This document shows, one piece after another, positions 33,602 through 42,845 of a stretch of 64,000 nt of DNA. The notes beneath the pieces were generated by a model, which saw only the letters and a program-made list of their open reading frames with translations, was not told where the DNA came from and ran no database searches. The DNA comes from Chryseobacterium sp. LJ668 (GTDB taxonomy: Bacteria > Bacteroidota > Bacteroidia > Flavobacteriales > Weeksellaceae). The stretch lies in NCBI RefSeq assembly GCF_019613955.1, contig NZ_CP080443.1, forward strand, positions 2,899,001 to 2,963,000, given 5' to 3'. The translations under genes and the position numbers were made by a program. Positions within the stretch are counted from its first letter, which is position 1, and the number at the start of each line of letters is the position of its first letter.

Positions 33602-33620
33602 TGTTTACATTAAATCAATT

Positions 33621-35729
33621 TTACTTTTCGTAGGCAAAAGTAATAGGCTGATTATGTCTATTTTTTATATATTTATTTACATTTAAATAATTCATCCAAG
33701 AATTAGCGCTGTCTCGAGCACTGCACGCGTACATGTTGTCTGAACTGCAATATTTTTTTGGATAGCCTAAAGAAGTTTTAAATTTTAATTCTAATAATTT
33801 TATAACTGCATATACGCCATTATCATTTTCGCTGCCGCCACCTCCGGCAAATGCGATATTAATGTCGTATTTTAAAATTTCATAAATTTTGTCAAAATCT
33901 AAATCTTCTTTTGTGCCTAGAAAATCAACTTTAGATTTTACTAAATAATATTTGTAAAGATCATATTCACTTAATTTTAAATAGTTATCCAAAAAGTCCT
34001 GTCTAGTTTCAGCCTTTTCAAAGTTTCCAATAAAAGAAAGTCCAAAATCTCTATTCATAAATGAATATAAATGTCTTGGATTCATTTCTACTGTTTTAAT
34101 TGCATTTAAAGCATCACCAATTTGGCTATAGTTAATTTGAGAGAGAAGAAAAGACATTTCATCTTCAAATTTCTTTTTGTCATCAGCTTTTGCCATTACT
34201 TTTTTGAAATCAATTTTGAAATTTTTTACTTTGCTATCGATATTTCCGTACCAATCTTTTTTTTCGGGTTCTTTATATACAATTTGAATTTTTGCAAATT
34301 CTATTGCTTTAACTATTTGAAGTTTTACTTTGTCATTTTCTGTCTGTAAAGATTCTAAAGACGCAATGATATCATCTGAGCTGCCCTTGAATTTTATTAC
34401 GTAATTATGACAAAGCCCAATAATTCCTAAATCTTCAAAAAGTTTTGACTTTAGTAGGTAAGATTCCAGATGTTTTTTATTTGAAATCGTTTTGTTCCAA
34501 TTTTTAGAATAAAATTTATCAATTATTCTACCTGCGGAATAAGTAAGTTGCCAGTCTTTTTCATAAATCAGACACCAATACTCAAAAGCAGTTATTTCAT
34601 CCAGAGTCAAGCTATATATTAATGAGTTTTCTAACTTTCTTCTTTCAGCAAATGTTAAATCTGTTTTTAAAACATTGATGGAATTCTGTAAATCAGTATT
34701 TCCTATAAAATCAATATTGTTTTTTTTACAATAATCTGTAAGATAAACCAATTGCTTAAGAAATCTATACGGAAAAGTTGGAAGTGCATAATTAAAATCA
34801 ATATCATCTTTATCAAATTGCTCAGCCAAAGCAATAACTTTTTCAGGATTAGATCGGGTAAGTTTAATAAAAGAATTCAAAGCAATAGAGTCATCTTCAT
34901 TTGAAAGCGAATCAAAAAGATCATTTTCTATATCGTTTTTTACTTGTTTAAGTTGAGAATTTTCAAAAGAGTTTTTTGATTCGTTCCACTTATAATTCTT
35001 GTAATGATTGGCAAAAAATATTACTAAGTTCAATTTTGAAATCTCATAAAAATCTTCTTCAATATGATAATTCATCTGTCCGGATTCGTCGGGAACTGCA
35101 ATGTTAGATTTTGTAAGGAGTCTTATTAAATTGATAATTTCTGCATTGTTATTTTTATGCTCATTAAACCTGTATCTGTTTTTTAAAAATAATGATGACA
35201 AAACCAATAATACTCTAGAGTCTTTTTGATTAATAAGATTATCAATATTATTAGTTTTCAACCAATTTGAATTGAAGATTTCACTTCTTTTAGACTCAAG
35301 GAAATCAAGTTTAGTTTGGGTAAGTTCTTGTATTTGAAAATCTGTTTTCCGGTCTTCAAAAGGTGTTAATAAAAATGCGTCTGCCAAATCCGAAAATGCA
35401 ATTTTATTTTGGTTCTTTATTAAAAATTCCCTGTACTTTTTTACTGAAATTGTAGAATCAAATTTAAATTCGTTTTGAAGAAAGAAAGAATTTTCAGAGA
35501 TAATTCTTTTAGCTACGTTGGCTTCATTTGTATGAATGATGTGATAACCTAAATATTCTGTCAAAGGATCATCGCTTTCTAAATAATTTCCAATTTCTAA
35601 GAATGATGTAAAATCACCTTTTCTAATTTTCTGATCAAGTTCATAAATTTTATCGTTTTTACGAAAAGCTATGTTCTGGCCGAAAAAATTCCCCGAAATT
35701 AAAATGAATAAAAAGATTATGTTTTTCAA
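33621..35729 (-). CDS. Large exported protein of unknown function
   Basis: 702 residues beginning with TTG, which gives the signal peptide KNIIFLFILISGNFFGQN. No transmembrane segment follows. The mature protein is rich in Asn, Lys, Ser, Phe and Asp, looks largely helical, and is more AT-rich than its neighbours. I recognise no domain. A short Ala-Gly-Gly-Gly stretch and two nearby cysteines lie close to the C-terminus (YCSSDNMYACSARDSANSW). There is no T9SS sorting domain. It lies antisense between kdpE and kup, separating genes that may belong together, so it could be a later insertion. A TPR/HEAT-like helical repeat protein is possible. Confidence 0.7.
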   Translation of the reverse strand: MKNIIFLFILISGNFFGQNIAFRKNDKIYELDQKIRKGDFTSFLEIGNYLESDDPLTEYLGYHIIHTNEANVAKRIISENSFFLQNEFKFDSTISVKKYREFLIKNQNKIAFSDLADAFLLTPFEDRKTDFQIQELTQTKLDFLESKRSEIFNSNWLKTNNIDNLINQKDSRVLLVLSSLFLKNRYRFNEHKNNNAEIINLIRLLTKSNIAVPDESGQMNYHIEEDFYEISKLNLVIFFANHYKNYKWNESKNSFENSQLKQVKNDIENDLFDSLSNEDDSIALNSFIKLTRSNPEKVIALAEQFDKDDIDFNYALPTFPYRFLKQLVYLTDYCKKNNIDFIGNTDLQNSINVLKTDLTFAERRKLENSLIYSLTLDEITAFEYWCLIYEKDWQLTYSAGRIIDKFYSKNWNKTISNKKHLESYLLKSKLFEDLGIIGLCHNYVIKFKGSSDDIIASLESLQTENDKVKLQIVKAIEFAKIQIVYKEPEKKDWYGNIDSKVKNFKIDFKKVMAKADDKKKFEDEMSFLLSQINYSQIGDALNAIKTVEMNPRHLYSFMNRDFGLSFIGNFEKAETRQDFLDNYLKLSEYDLYKYYLVKSKVDFLGTKEDLDFDKIYEILKYDINIAFAGGGGSENDNGVYAVIKLLELKFKTSLGYPKKYCSSDNMYACSARDSANSWMNYLNVNKYIKNRHNQPITFAYEK

Positions 35730-35922
35730 TTATTTTAAATTAAAATTATCAATATAAATCTATAAATGTTTACAGAGATAAAAATAATAAAATTCTTGTA
35801 CAGAAAGATAAACTTATTTCCACTTTACAGGTAGTTCAGTTTTCAATAGTATTGATAAATAATTATATGTTTTTCCAGCAAATTTCTCATGAAAAGTAGT
35901 GCGAGTTTTTTTAATCTTAATC

Positions 35923-35939
35923 TTTATAAAATCTTTACA
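35923..35939 (+). promoter_or_regulatory. Candidate KdpE-type operator upstream of kup
   Basis: TTTATA-AAATC-TTTACA. Both half-sites and their five-base spacing agree with the E. coli KdpE operator as I remember it. It ends 75 bases before the kup start. The same core lies upstream of the kinase gene at 31805. Confidence 0.5.
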
Positions 35940-36014
35940 CAACTCACCCAAAAATTTACATTTTACCAATAGTTTTCAGCGCAATTTTGTACTTGAAAAT
36001 TAAATGTAAAATCT

Positions 36015-37958
36015 GTGAAAAACGAAATTAAAAAAAAGGTCACCTTAGCATCGCTCATCGTAGCAATGGGAATTATTTACGGTGACATCGGTACAAGCCC
36101 GCTCTATACTTTCAAAGCAATCATTGGCGAACGGAATATCAGTGAAATATTAGTTTTAGGCGGTATTTCGTGTATATTCTGGACTTTAGTTCTCCAAACC
36201 ACCGTGAAATATGTATGGTTAACCTTAAAAGCCGATAACCAAGGTGAAGGCGGTATTTTTTCTCTATATTCCTTAGTCAGAAGATACGGAAAAAAAATAG
36301 TGATTCCCACGATGATTGGTGCGGCAGCACTTTTGGCAGATGGTATCATCACACCGGCAGTTTCTGTAACCTCCGCAATAGAAGGTCTGGAAATGATTAA
36401 AGGAATCGGTCGTGTTCCTATTGTTCCTATTGTAATTATCGTGATTTCTTTAGTGTTTTTTTTACAGAGGTTTGGTACTCAGAAAGTAGGAAGGGCTTTT
36501 GGACCCGTCATGGTCATTTGGTTTAGTGTATTACTCATTTTAGGATTGAGCCAGATTATCCATTATCCTTCCGTAATCAAAGCACTGAATCCTTATTATG
36601 CTTACGAGCTTTTAGCTCAATATCCTAAAGGTTTTTGGCTATTGGGCGCAGTTTTTCTCTGTACAACAGGAGCCGAGGCTTTGTACTCGGATCTCGGACA
36701 TTGCGGAAGAGAAAACATCAGAATTACCTGGGGTTTTGTAAAGGTTTGCTTAGTTGTAAATTATCTCGGACAGGCTTCGTGGTTGCTTCATCAGGGAAAT
36801 CCTTTGCTGGAAGGTAGAAATCCGTTTTTTGAAATGATGCCTGAATGGTTTTTAATTCCGGGAGTAATAATTTCAACACTTGCTGCAATTGTAGCTTCAC
36901 AAGCTTTGATCAGCGGATCTTTTACTTTGATCAATGAGGCTATTAACCTCAATTTCTGGCACAGAGTTGCGATCAAACAACCTACAGAAACCAAAGGTCA
37001 AATCTATATTCCGAGTGTGAATAATATGTTGTGGATAGGTTGTGTGCTCGTTGTTTTGTACTTTCAAAATTCATCAAGAATGGAAGCAGCCTATGGTTTG
37101 GCAATCACTTTGGCGATGATGATGACGACTTTCTTATTGTCGTATTTCTTACTATACAAATTAAAATGGAACAAAATTTTGGTATTTTCTTTATTGCTTG
37201 TTTTTGCAATCATAGAAATCTCTTTTTTCATTGCCAATTTGGTTAAATTTCAGGAAGGCGGCTACATTACGGTTTTCGTAGGTGGAGTATTCTTTATGGT
37301 CATGTATATCAGTTATTTTGGAAGGAAAATCAACAACAGATACACCAAATTTACTGATCTGGGTAAGTTTTCAAGCCAGATCGTGAATTTGAGTAATGAC
37401 GAAGAAATCCCAAAATATACGACACATCTTATATATTTAACCAAAGCAGATCGAAGAGATCAGATCGAAGAGAAAATAATCAATTCTATTTTTGATAAAA
37501 AACCAAAAAGAGCTGATGTTTATTGGTTTTTCCATATCAACAGAACCAATCATCCGTACACGTTAGATTATGAAGTTTCTGAACTTGTAGATGATAAGGT
37601 GATCAAAATAGTCCTGAATATTGGTTTTAGAATCAAGCCGAGAACCGAATTGTATTTTGAGAAAATAATTGACGACCTGATTGCCAATAAAGAACTGAAT
37701 CTGCATCTGAGAAATAACGGCACAACTAAATACAATCCTACCATCGATTTCAAATTTATCATTATGGAAAAATATCTTTCGGTGGAGAATGAATTTGCAT
37801 TAAAAGAAGGGATTATTCTCAATTCTTATTTCTTCCTGAAACGTTGGGGGCAAAGAGATGAAGATGCTTTCGGATTAGACCGGAATGATGTTCTGGTGGA
37901 GCATATGCCATTAGTTTTTGAGCCTTTGAAGATCCTGAATCTTGAACGTAAATTATAA
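36015..37958 (+). CDS. kup: Kup-type low-affinity potassium uptake protein
   Basis: 647 residues, starting at GTG. The N-terminal half holds about 12 membrane segments with the hallmark motifs YGDIGTSPLYTFK, ADNQGEGGIFSLYSL and ADGIITPAVSVTSAIEG. A cytoplasmic domain of about 200 residues follows, with PKYTTHLIYLTKADRRDQIE near residue 470. Kup proteins bring potassium in with protons. The gene is close to a kdpDE-like pair and has a candidate KdpE site upstream, suggesting control by that pair, which is not the classic arrangement since kdpFABC normally is the target. The porin gene follows after 95 bases. Confidence 0.94.
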   Translation: MKNEIKKKVTLASLIVAMGIIYGDIGTSPLYTFKAIIGERNISEILVLGGISCIFWTLVLQTTVKYVWLTLKADNQGEGGIFSLYSLVRRYGKKIVIPTMIGAAALLADGIITPAVSVTSAIEGLEMIKGIGRVPIVPIVIIVISLVFFLQRFGTQKVGRAFGPVMVIWFSVLLILGLSQIIHYPSVIKALNPYYAYELLAQYPKGFWLLGAVFLCTTGAEALYSDLGHCGRENIRITWGFVKVCLVVNYLGQASWLLHQGNPLLEGRNPFFEMMPEWFLIPGVIISTLAAIVASQALISGSFTLINEAINLNFWHRVAIKQPTETKGQIYIPSVNNMLWIGCVLVVLYFQNSSRMEAAYGLAITLAMMMTTFLLSYFLLYKLKWNKILVFSLLLVFAIIEISFFIANLVKFQEGGYITVFVGGVFFMVMYISYFGRKINNRYTKFTDLGKFSSQIVNLSNDEEIPKYTTHLIYLTKADRRDQIEEKIINSIFDKKPKRADVYWFFHINRTNHPYTLDYEVSELVDDKVIKIVLNIGFRIKPRTELYFEKIIDDLIANKELNLHLRNNGTTKYNPTIDFKFIIMEKYLSVENEFALKEGIILNSYFFLKRWGQRDEDAFGLDRNDVLVEHMPLVFEPLKILNLERKL

Positions 37959-38053
37959 ATGACTAAGTAAATCATTAAAAACTATAAATATTTATATCAA
38001 TTCCAAGCCATTGGAGGGTAAAATACTACCTAAATTAACTCAATTTTAAATAA

Positions 38054-39391
38054 ATGAAAGCAAAATTTTTAATAGCTATCACTGCAATCTGCACTATACA
38101 GTCAATTTTCTTACATGCTCAGGAAAAGTCAACAGATTCTTCCGCTACGGTCAGAATCCCGTTTGAAGGATATGATTTGACTTGGATCAACGGTCAAAAC
38201 CGGCAAACTGATTTCCCTTTAACCTTAAAAGATAAAAATGATGAAACCGTAATTACAGGAGTTGCTTATGTAGATTCTTATTACAATTATGATTTTAATC
38301 GTCCGAAAGATAATACGCACACGATTTCTTCTGCAATTGGCCGGTCCAATGAGTTTACAATCAATATGGCAAGTATTGGTCTTGAAACCAATTATAAAAA
38401 TATCATCGGAAGATTATGGTTACAATTCGGCCAGATGGGCTCAATCATTCAGGATCTTGACGGCACTGTGAATCATGGAAAAAACACAAGTGTAGGCAAC
38501 TTAAAATATATACGGGAAGCCTCTGCCGGTTATCATTTTGATGTGATGCACGGATTAAATTTTGAAGCCGGAATTTTTATGAGTTATATCGGCTTAGAAA
38601 GTTATGTTTTGGGTGAAAACTGGAATTATCAGCGGAGTTTGGTCTGCGATTTTACACCGTTTTATTTTCAGGGCGCAAGAATTCAGGCTTATCCGAGTAA
38701 GAAATTTAAAACTGAAGTATGGGTGATGAATGGATGGCAGACCTACAATTCCTGGAATAGCGGTTTAGGTTTAGGAATTTCAAATTATTACCGGCCAAAC
38801 GAAAATTTACAGCTGGTTGCCAATTTTTACCTGAACGGAAAAGATACCAGAAACAATCCTGAAATACGTCGCTTTCATCACGATCACAGCGTTGTTGCGA
38901 GATATTATAAAAATAAGGAAAGTAAGGGTTTGTCTCAGGCGGCTTTCAGCATCAACAATCACTATGGTTTTCAAAGTGGAGGTGGTTTAAAGGCAAAAGA
39001 AAACTTTATGATAGGAACTTCAATTGCCAACAGATTGTGGTTTAATCAAAATAAATTGGCGCTCTCACTTCGTGCAGATGCGATTACAAATCCCGGAGCA
39101 TATCTTGCATTTTCGCCGTCACCTGTTGCTGATAATGATTTTAATGAAGCAATCTCAGAAGGTGAAGATCTCAAAATGTTTCAGGGAACGGCTACTTTAG
39201 ATTTTATGCCCAATCAGTTTATCACATTCAGATTAGAATATGGCTTTCGAAAAAGCAACATTCCGTATTTTGCAGGGAGCGGAGGAACGACAAGTCCTGA
39301 TGGCTGGATCGACACACCTATTGAAAATTGGCGTCCCGATCTGAGAAAATCCGACAGCAGAATTACTTTTGCAGTGATGTTTAGACTGTAG
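38054..39391 (+). CDS. Putative outer-membrane porin, OmpL/BBP2-like
   Basis: 445 residues. A signal peptide covers residues 1-22. The mature protein shows many amphipathic strands ending RITFAVMFRL, with the aromatic residue expected for a barrel C-terminus. Motifs such as VAYVDSYYNYDFNRP and FEAGIFMSYIGLESY match the putative beta-barrel porin-2 (OmpL-like) family that often accompanies kdp genes in Bacteroidota. That pairing supports a role in letting potassium or other small ions reach the periplasm. It is followed by a bidirectional terminator shared with ffh. Confidence 0.85.
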   Translation: MKAKFLIAITAICTIQSIFLHAQEKSTDSSATVRIPFEGYDLTWINGQNRQTDFPLTLKDKNDETVITGVAYVDSYYNYDFNRPKDNTHTISSAIGRSNEFTINMASIGLETNYKNIIGRLWLQFGQMGSIIQDLDGTVNHGKNTSVGNLKYIREASAGYHFDVMHGLNFEAGIFMSYIGLESYVLGENWNYQRSLVCDFTPFYFQGARIQAYPSKKFKTEVWVMNGWQTYNSWNSGLGLGISNYYRPNENLQLVANFYLNGKDTRNNPEIRRFHHDHSVVARYYKNKESKGLSQAAFSINNHYGFQSGGGLKAKENFMIGTSIANRLWFNQNKLALSLRADAITNPGAYLAFSPSPVADNDFNEAISEGEDLKMFQGTATLDFMPNQFITFRLEYGFRKSNIPYFAGSGGTTSPDGWIDTPIENWRPDLRKSDSRITFAVMFRL

Positions 39392-39457
39392 TTAAAATTA
39401 CAATCCTGAAGGGATGATTTAACAAAGGATGAGATAAGATCCTATCAATTAATAATA

Positions 39458-39492
39458 AAAAAAACTCTCGGAACACATCTGAGAGTTTTTAT
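39458..39492. terminator. Bidirectional terminator between the porin gene and ffh
   Basis: AAACTCTC and GAGAGTTT form an eight-base-pair stem with an eleven-base loop. A tract of A before and T after make it usable from both sides, for two convergent genes. Confidence 0.8.
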
Positions 39493-39512
39493 TTTTTGAA
39501 AATTTTGTTAAA

Positions 39513-40874
39513 TTATTTCCCAAACATTCCGCCCATTCCAGGCATATTTGGCATTTTGCTCATCATCTGCATCATTTGTTTTCCTTGAGGACCCTGCATC
39601 ATCTTCATCATTTTTCCCATCTGGTCAAATTGTTTCATTAATGCATTGACGTCTTCAATTTTTCTTCCTGCACCTTTAGCAATTCTGCTTTTTCTCTGAG
39701 TATTGATGATAGAAGGCCTTCTTCTTTCTTCAGGCGTCATCGAATAAATAATGGCTTCAATGTGTTTAAATGCATCATCACTAATTTCTACATCTTTAAT
39801 GGCTTTTCCAACTCCCGGAATCATTCCCATCAAGTCTTTCATATTACCCATTTTTTTGATCTGATTGATCTGCTTTAAAAAATCATCAAAACCAAATTCG
39901 TTTTTAGCAATTTTCTTGTGAAGTTTTTTTGCTTCTTCTTCATCAAATTGTTCCTGAGCTCTTTCAACTAAAGAAACAACGTCTCCCATTCCTAAGATTC
40001 TGTCGGCCATCCTTTCGGGGTAAAAAAGGTCTAAAGCTTCCATTTTTTCTCCGGTAGAGATAAATTTGATTGGCTTTTCTACAACCGAACGAATCGTTAA
40101 AGCCGCCCCACCTCGTGTATCGCCGTCTAATTTAGTTAAAACAACTCCGTCAAAATTTAAAGCTTCGTTAAAAGCTTTTGCCGTATTCACAGCATCCTGA
40201 CCGGTCATTGCATCTACAACGAATAATGTTTCGCTTGGTTTAATGAAATAATGTACAGATTTAATTTCGCTCATCATCTGCTCATCAATCGCAAGACGAC
40301 CAGCCGTATCGACAATTACCACATCGTGGCCATTCTGCTTTGCAAAATTGATCCCGTTTTCAGCAATCGTAGAAGGATTTGTTGCGCCTTCTTCTGTATA
40401 AACCGGGACACCGATTTGTCCGCCAAGAACTTTCAGCTGATCGATCGCTGCAGGACGGTAAACGTCGCAGGCAATCAATAGAGGTTTTTTATTCTTTTTA
40501 GTTTTTAAATAATTAGCAAGCTTTCCTGAAAAAGTTGTTTTACCAGAACCCTGAAGTCCGGCGATCAAAATCACAGAAGGTTTTCCTGAAAGATTGATGC
40601 CCTCCTGAGAACCTCCCATCAAATCTACCAGCTCGTCATGAACAATCTTTGTCATTAATTGTCCCGGAGTAAGCGATGTAAGAACGTTTTCTCCTAAAGC
40701 TTTATCCTGAACTCTCTTTGTAAGATCTTTCGCTACTTTATAATTAACGTCGGCATCCACCAATGCTCTGCGGATCTCTTTTACGGTTTCCGCCACGTTG
40801 ATCTCGGTAATCTTTCCACGTCCGGAAAGATTGTGAAGCGCTTTGTCTAATTTATCCTGTAAACTATTGAACAT
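39513..40874 (-). CDS. ffh: Signal recognition particle protein Ffh
   Basis: 453 residues, the normal length. The NG domain has GLQGSGKTTFSGKLA, DVYRPAAIDQL, DTAGRLAID and TKLDGDTRGGAAL. The M domain starts near residue 300 and ends with a very methionine-rich tail (MMKMMQGPQGKQMMQMM) that includes the signal-peptide-binding groove. With 4.5S RNA it takes ribosomes making membrane proteins to FtsY. It is divergent from the ATP synthase operon across 107 bases. Confidence 0.97.
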   Translation of the reverse strand: MFNSLQDKLDKALHNLSGRGKITEINVAETVKEIRRALVDADVNYKVAKDLTKRVQDKALGENVLTSLTPGQLMTKIVHDELVDLMGGSQEGINLSGKPSVILIAGLQGSGKTTFSGKLANYLKTKKNKKPLLIACDVYRPAAIDQLKVLGGQIGVPVYTEEGATNPSTIAENGINFAKQNGHDVVIVDTAGRLAIDEQMMSEIKSVHYFIKPSETLFVVDAMTGQDAVNTAKAFNEALNFDGVVLTKLDGDTRGGAALTIRSVVEKPIKFISTGEKMEALDLFYPERMADRILGMGDVVSLVERAQEQFDEEEAKKLHKKIAKNEFGFDDFLKQINQIKKMGNMKDLMGMIPGVGKAIKDVEISDDAFKHIEAIIYSMTPEERRRPSIINTQRKSRIAKGAGRKIEDVNALMKQFDQMGKMMKMMQGPQGKQMMQMMSKMPNMPGMGGMFGK

Positions 40875-40948
40875 ATTGATTGTAAATTATAGTGTGCAAA
40901 AATAAGTAATTTTTAATAATTTATCATATATAGTATCAAGAGATTTGT

Positions 40949-40977
40949 TTTGAATATCAATTATAATCTTATTTTTG
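40949..40977 (+). promoter_or_regulatory. Promoter of the small membrane protein before atpB; leaderless arrangement
   Basis: TTTG at 40949-40952, a 17-base spacer and TATTTTTG at 40970-40977. Only CAAA separates the -7 box from the ATG at 40982. Confidence 0.55.
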
Positions 40978-40981
40978 CAAA

Positions 40982-41251
40982 ATGAATTTTTCAGACAGCC
41001 TGATCGTTATTCTTTTAATAGCATTTTTAAATATTGCTGTATTTATACTGTTTAAAAAGTATCTACACAGTAAAGAAAATGCAGGGATGAAATTTCTCAC
41101 GCTGAATATTGCTAAAGATTTGATTTGGTTGGTGATTTCATTAATGATATTAGAAAAGACAAGGGCTAATTTTTTACTCATCATAATTTGCTTTATTGTT
41201 GCTTCTATAACGATATATATACCGGTAATAAAGCAGATTAACAAATCATGA
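40982..41251 (+). CDS. Small membrane protein upstream of atpB (AtpI-position protein)
   Basis: 89 residues with three hydrophobic segments, at about 7-25, 45-58 and 63-82, and short basic connections. I see no catalytic motif. Its place directly before atpB is that of AtpI/AtpZ-type assembly factors in other bacteria, and its size and hydrophobicity fit, but similarity to AtpI itself is not evident. Such proteins help assemble the c-ring or import magnesium. It has a promoter of its own, and a second promoter lies between it and atpB. Confidence 0.6.
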   Translation: MNFSDSLIVILLIAFLNIAVFILFKKYLHSKENAGMKFLTLNIAKDLIWLVISLMILEKTRANFLLIIICFIVASITIYIPVIKQINKS

Positions 41252-41282
41252 TTTTTTTGATGATAAATATCAATTTTTAATA

Positions 41283-41313
41283 TTGGTAAAGTTTAATAAA
41301 ATCAATATATTTG
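41283..41313 (+). promoter_or_regulatory. Main promoter of the atp operon
   Basis: TTG at 41283-41285, a 20-base spacer and TATATTTG at 41306-41313: a near-ideal Bacteroidota promoter with a leader of about 17 bases before atpB. Confidence 0.75.
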
Positions 41314-41333
41314 CACACGATTAAAAAAGAGAT

Positions 41334-42485
41334 ATGAATAGAAAAGTTTCTTCATTATTTTTCGCATTTTTATTTGTGTTAATAAGCGGTTTTGCTGCTG
41401 CACAACACGAGTCTGAGGGAGAAAAATCAGCTGAAAAGGTAGAGCACGCAGAGGAAGGGAAGCCTTTCAATGCTACCAAAATGATTATGGAACACATCAG
41501 TGATTCTAATGAATGGCATTTATGGACTACTAAAGATGAAAATGGAAAAGAAGATCATTTTTCTATCCCTTTACCTATTATTATTAAAGATAACGCAGGA
41601 TGGCACACTTTCTTGTCTAATGATATTGCTCACGGTCACGAACACGACGGCTACACTTTGCACGAAGGGCAAGTAGTATCAACTAAAGGAATCGAAAAAG
41701 CAACTCTTTTTGCGGTGATTTCAGGAAAACAAAAAGCAAGCGATGTATTTTTTGATATGTCAATCACAAAGAATACCGCATCGATGTTCTTGTCTGTAAT
41801 TTTTATGTTGATCATTTTTATTGGTATGGCAAGAAATTATAAGAAATCTCAGCTACCAAAAGGAGCAGGGAAATTATTAGAGCCAGTAATTGTATTCATA
41901 AGAGACGAAGTGGCTATTCCAAATATCGGTTCTGTAAAGTATAAAAGATATATGCCTTATTTATTGACTGCATTTTTCTTTATCTGGTTCAACAACTTAT
42001 TCGGATTGATTCCTTTCTTTCCTGGTGGAGCAAACCTTACAGGAAATATAGCAATCACTTCAGTTTTGGCAATCATTACATTATTAATTACATTGTTCAG
42101 CGCCAATAAGGATTACTGGAAACACATCTTTATGCCGCCGGTTCCGTTATTGTTATATCCGATTATGGTTCCAATCGAGATCATCGGGATCTTTACAAAA
42201 CCTTTCGCTTTAATGATGCGACTTTTCGCAAACATTACTGCAGGTCACATTATGATCTTAGCGATTATCTCTTTGATCTTTATCTTTCAATCACCATTCT
42301 TAGGATTTGCATCTGTACCATTAGCATTATTTGTTTCTGTATTGGAACTTTTAGTTGCGGCATTACAGGCATATATCTTCACAGTATTATCAGCATTGTT
42401 TATAGGTATCGCAGTTGCAGAACACGATCATGATCATGCACACAACGATGATGACAGTGTAGGTCACGACACAATGGTAGCTTAA
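41334..42485 (+). CDS. atpB: ATP synthase F0 subunit a
   Basis: 383 residues, longer than the roughly 270 of E. coli. A signal peptide (residues 1-24) and about 120 extra residues outside the membrane, with a His-rich patch (DIAHGHEHDGYTLHEGQ), precede the membrane part. The membrane core has five or so segments with the essential arginine in FALMMRLFANITAGH. The C-terminus carries a His/Asp-rich tail (EHDHDHAHNDDD). Extended, signal-bearing a subunits are known in Bacteroidota. The subunit forms the proton half-channels beside the c-ring. Confidence 0.95.
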   Translation: MNRKVSSLFFAFLFVLISGFAAAQHESEGEKSAEKVEHAEEGKPFNATKMIMEHISDSNEWHLWTTKDENGKEDHFSIPLPIIIKDNAGWHTFLSNDIAHGHEHDGYTLHEGQVVSTKGIEKATLFAVISGKQKASDVFFDMSITKNTASMFLSVIFMLIIFIGMARNYKKSQLPKGAGKLLEPVIVFIRDEVAIPNIGSVKYKRYMPYLLTAFFFIWFNNLFGLIPFFPGGANLTGNIAITSVLAIITLLITLFSANKDYWKHIFMPPVPLLLYPIMVPIEIIGIFTKPFALMMRLFANITAGHIMILAIISLIFIFQSPFLGFASVPLALFVSVLELLVAALQAYIFTVLSALFIGIAVAEHDHDHAHNDDDSVGHDTMVA

Positions 42486-42522
42486 TTAAACGAAAATAAT
42501 TTTAACTAAATATTTATTTATT

Positions 42523-42741
42523 ATGGACATCACAACTGGAACAGGATTAATTTACGTAGGTATCGGTTTAGCAGTATTAGGAGTAGGTCTTGGTATTGGT
42601 AAAATCGGTGGGCACGCTATGGATGCTATCGCTAGACAGCCAGAACAAGCTGGTAAGATTCAGGGAGCAATGCTTATTGCTGCAGGTCTTATCGAAGGTG
42701 CTGGTCTTATCGCGATTATCTTTGGTGCTTTCATCAAGTAA
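42523..42741 (+). CDS. atpE: ATP synthase F0 subunit c
   Basis: 72 residues in two membrane helices joined by the polar loop ARQPEQAGK. The ion-binding carboxylate is the Glu in LIEGAGLIAII. The first helix is glycine-rich (GLAVLGVGLGIGKIGG), as in ring-forming subunits. The surrounding residues do not show the sodium-binding Gln/Ser-Thr set, so proton coupling is likely. It is followed by a terminator-like hairpin that may raise the amount of its message. Confidence 0.96.
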   Translation: MDITTGTGLIYVGIGLAVLGVGLGIGKIGGHAMDAIARQPEQAGKIQGAMLIAAGLIEGAGLIAIIFGAFIK

Positions 42742-42758
42742 TTATCCTCAGAAAAAAT

Positions 42759-42799
42759 ATTCTTAGCAGTGAAGCGGTTGGCTGCTGCTAAGGATTTTT
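42759..42799 (+). terminator. Intra-operon hairpin after atpE
   Basis: ATTCTTAGCAG pairs with CTGCTAAGGAT (one G-T pair) over a 15-base loop, followed by TTTTA. This looks like a partial terminator or a message-end stabiliser between atpE and atpF. Confidence 0.6.
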
Positions 42800-42845
42800 A
42801 AAAAAGAGATCCATAAATTATTACATTAAAAAAAGAATTACAGAT

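Noticed and set aside
35758..35775. A third KdpE-like site (TCTATA-AATG-TTTACA)
   Set aside because: The spacer is four, not five, and the left half-site is changed. It lies upstream of the antisense 702-residue protein gene, so it is probably chance.
36015..37958. Possible kdpA in place of kup
   Set aside because: The motifs GDIGTSPLY and ADGIITPAVSVTSAIEG are specific to Kup; no KdpB or KdpC follows.
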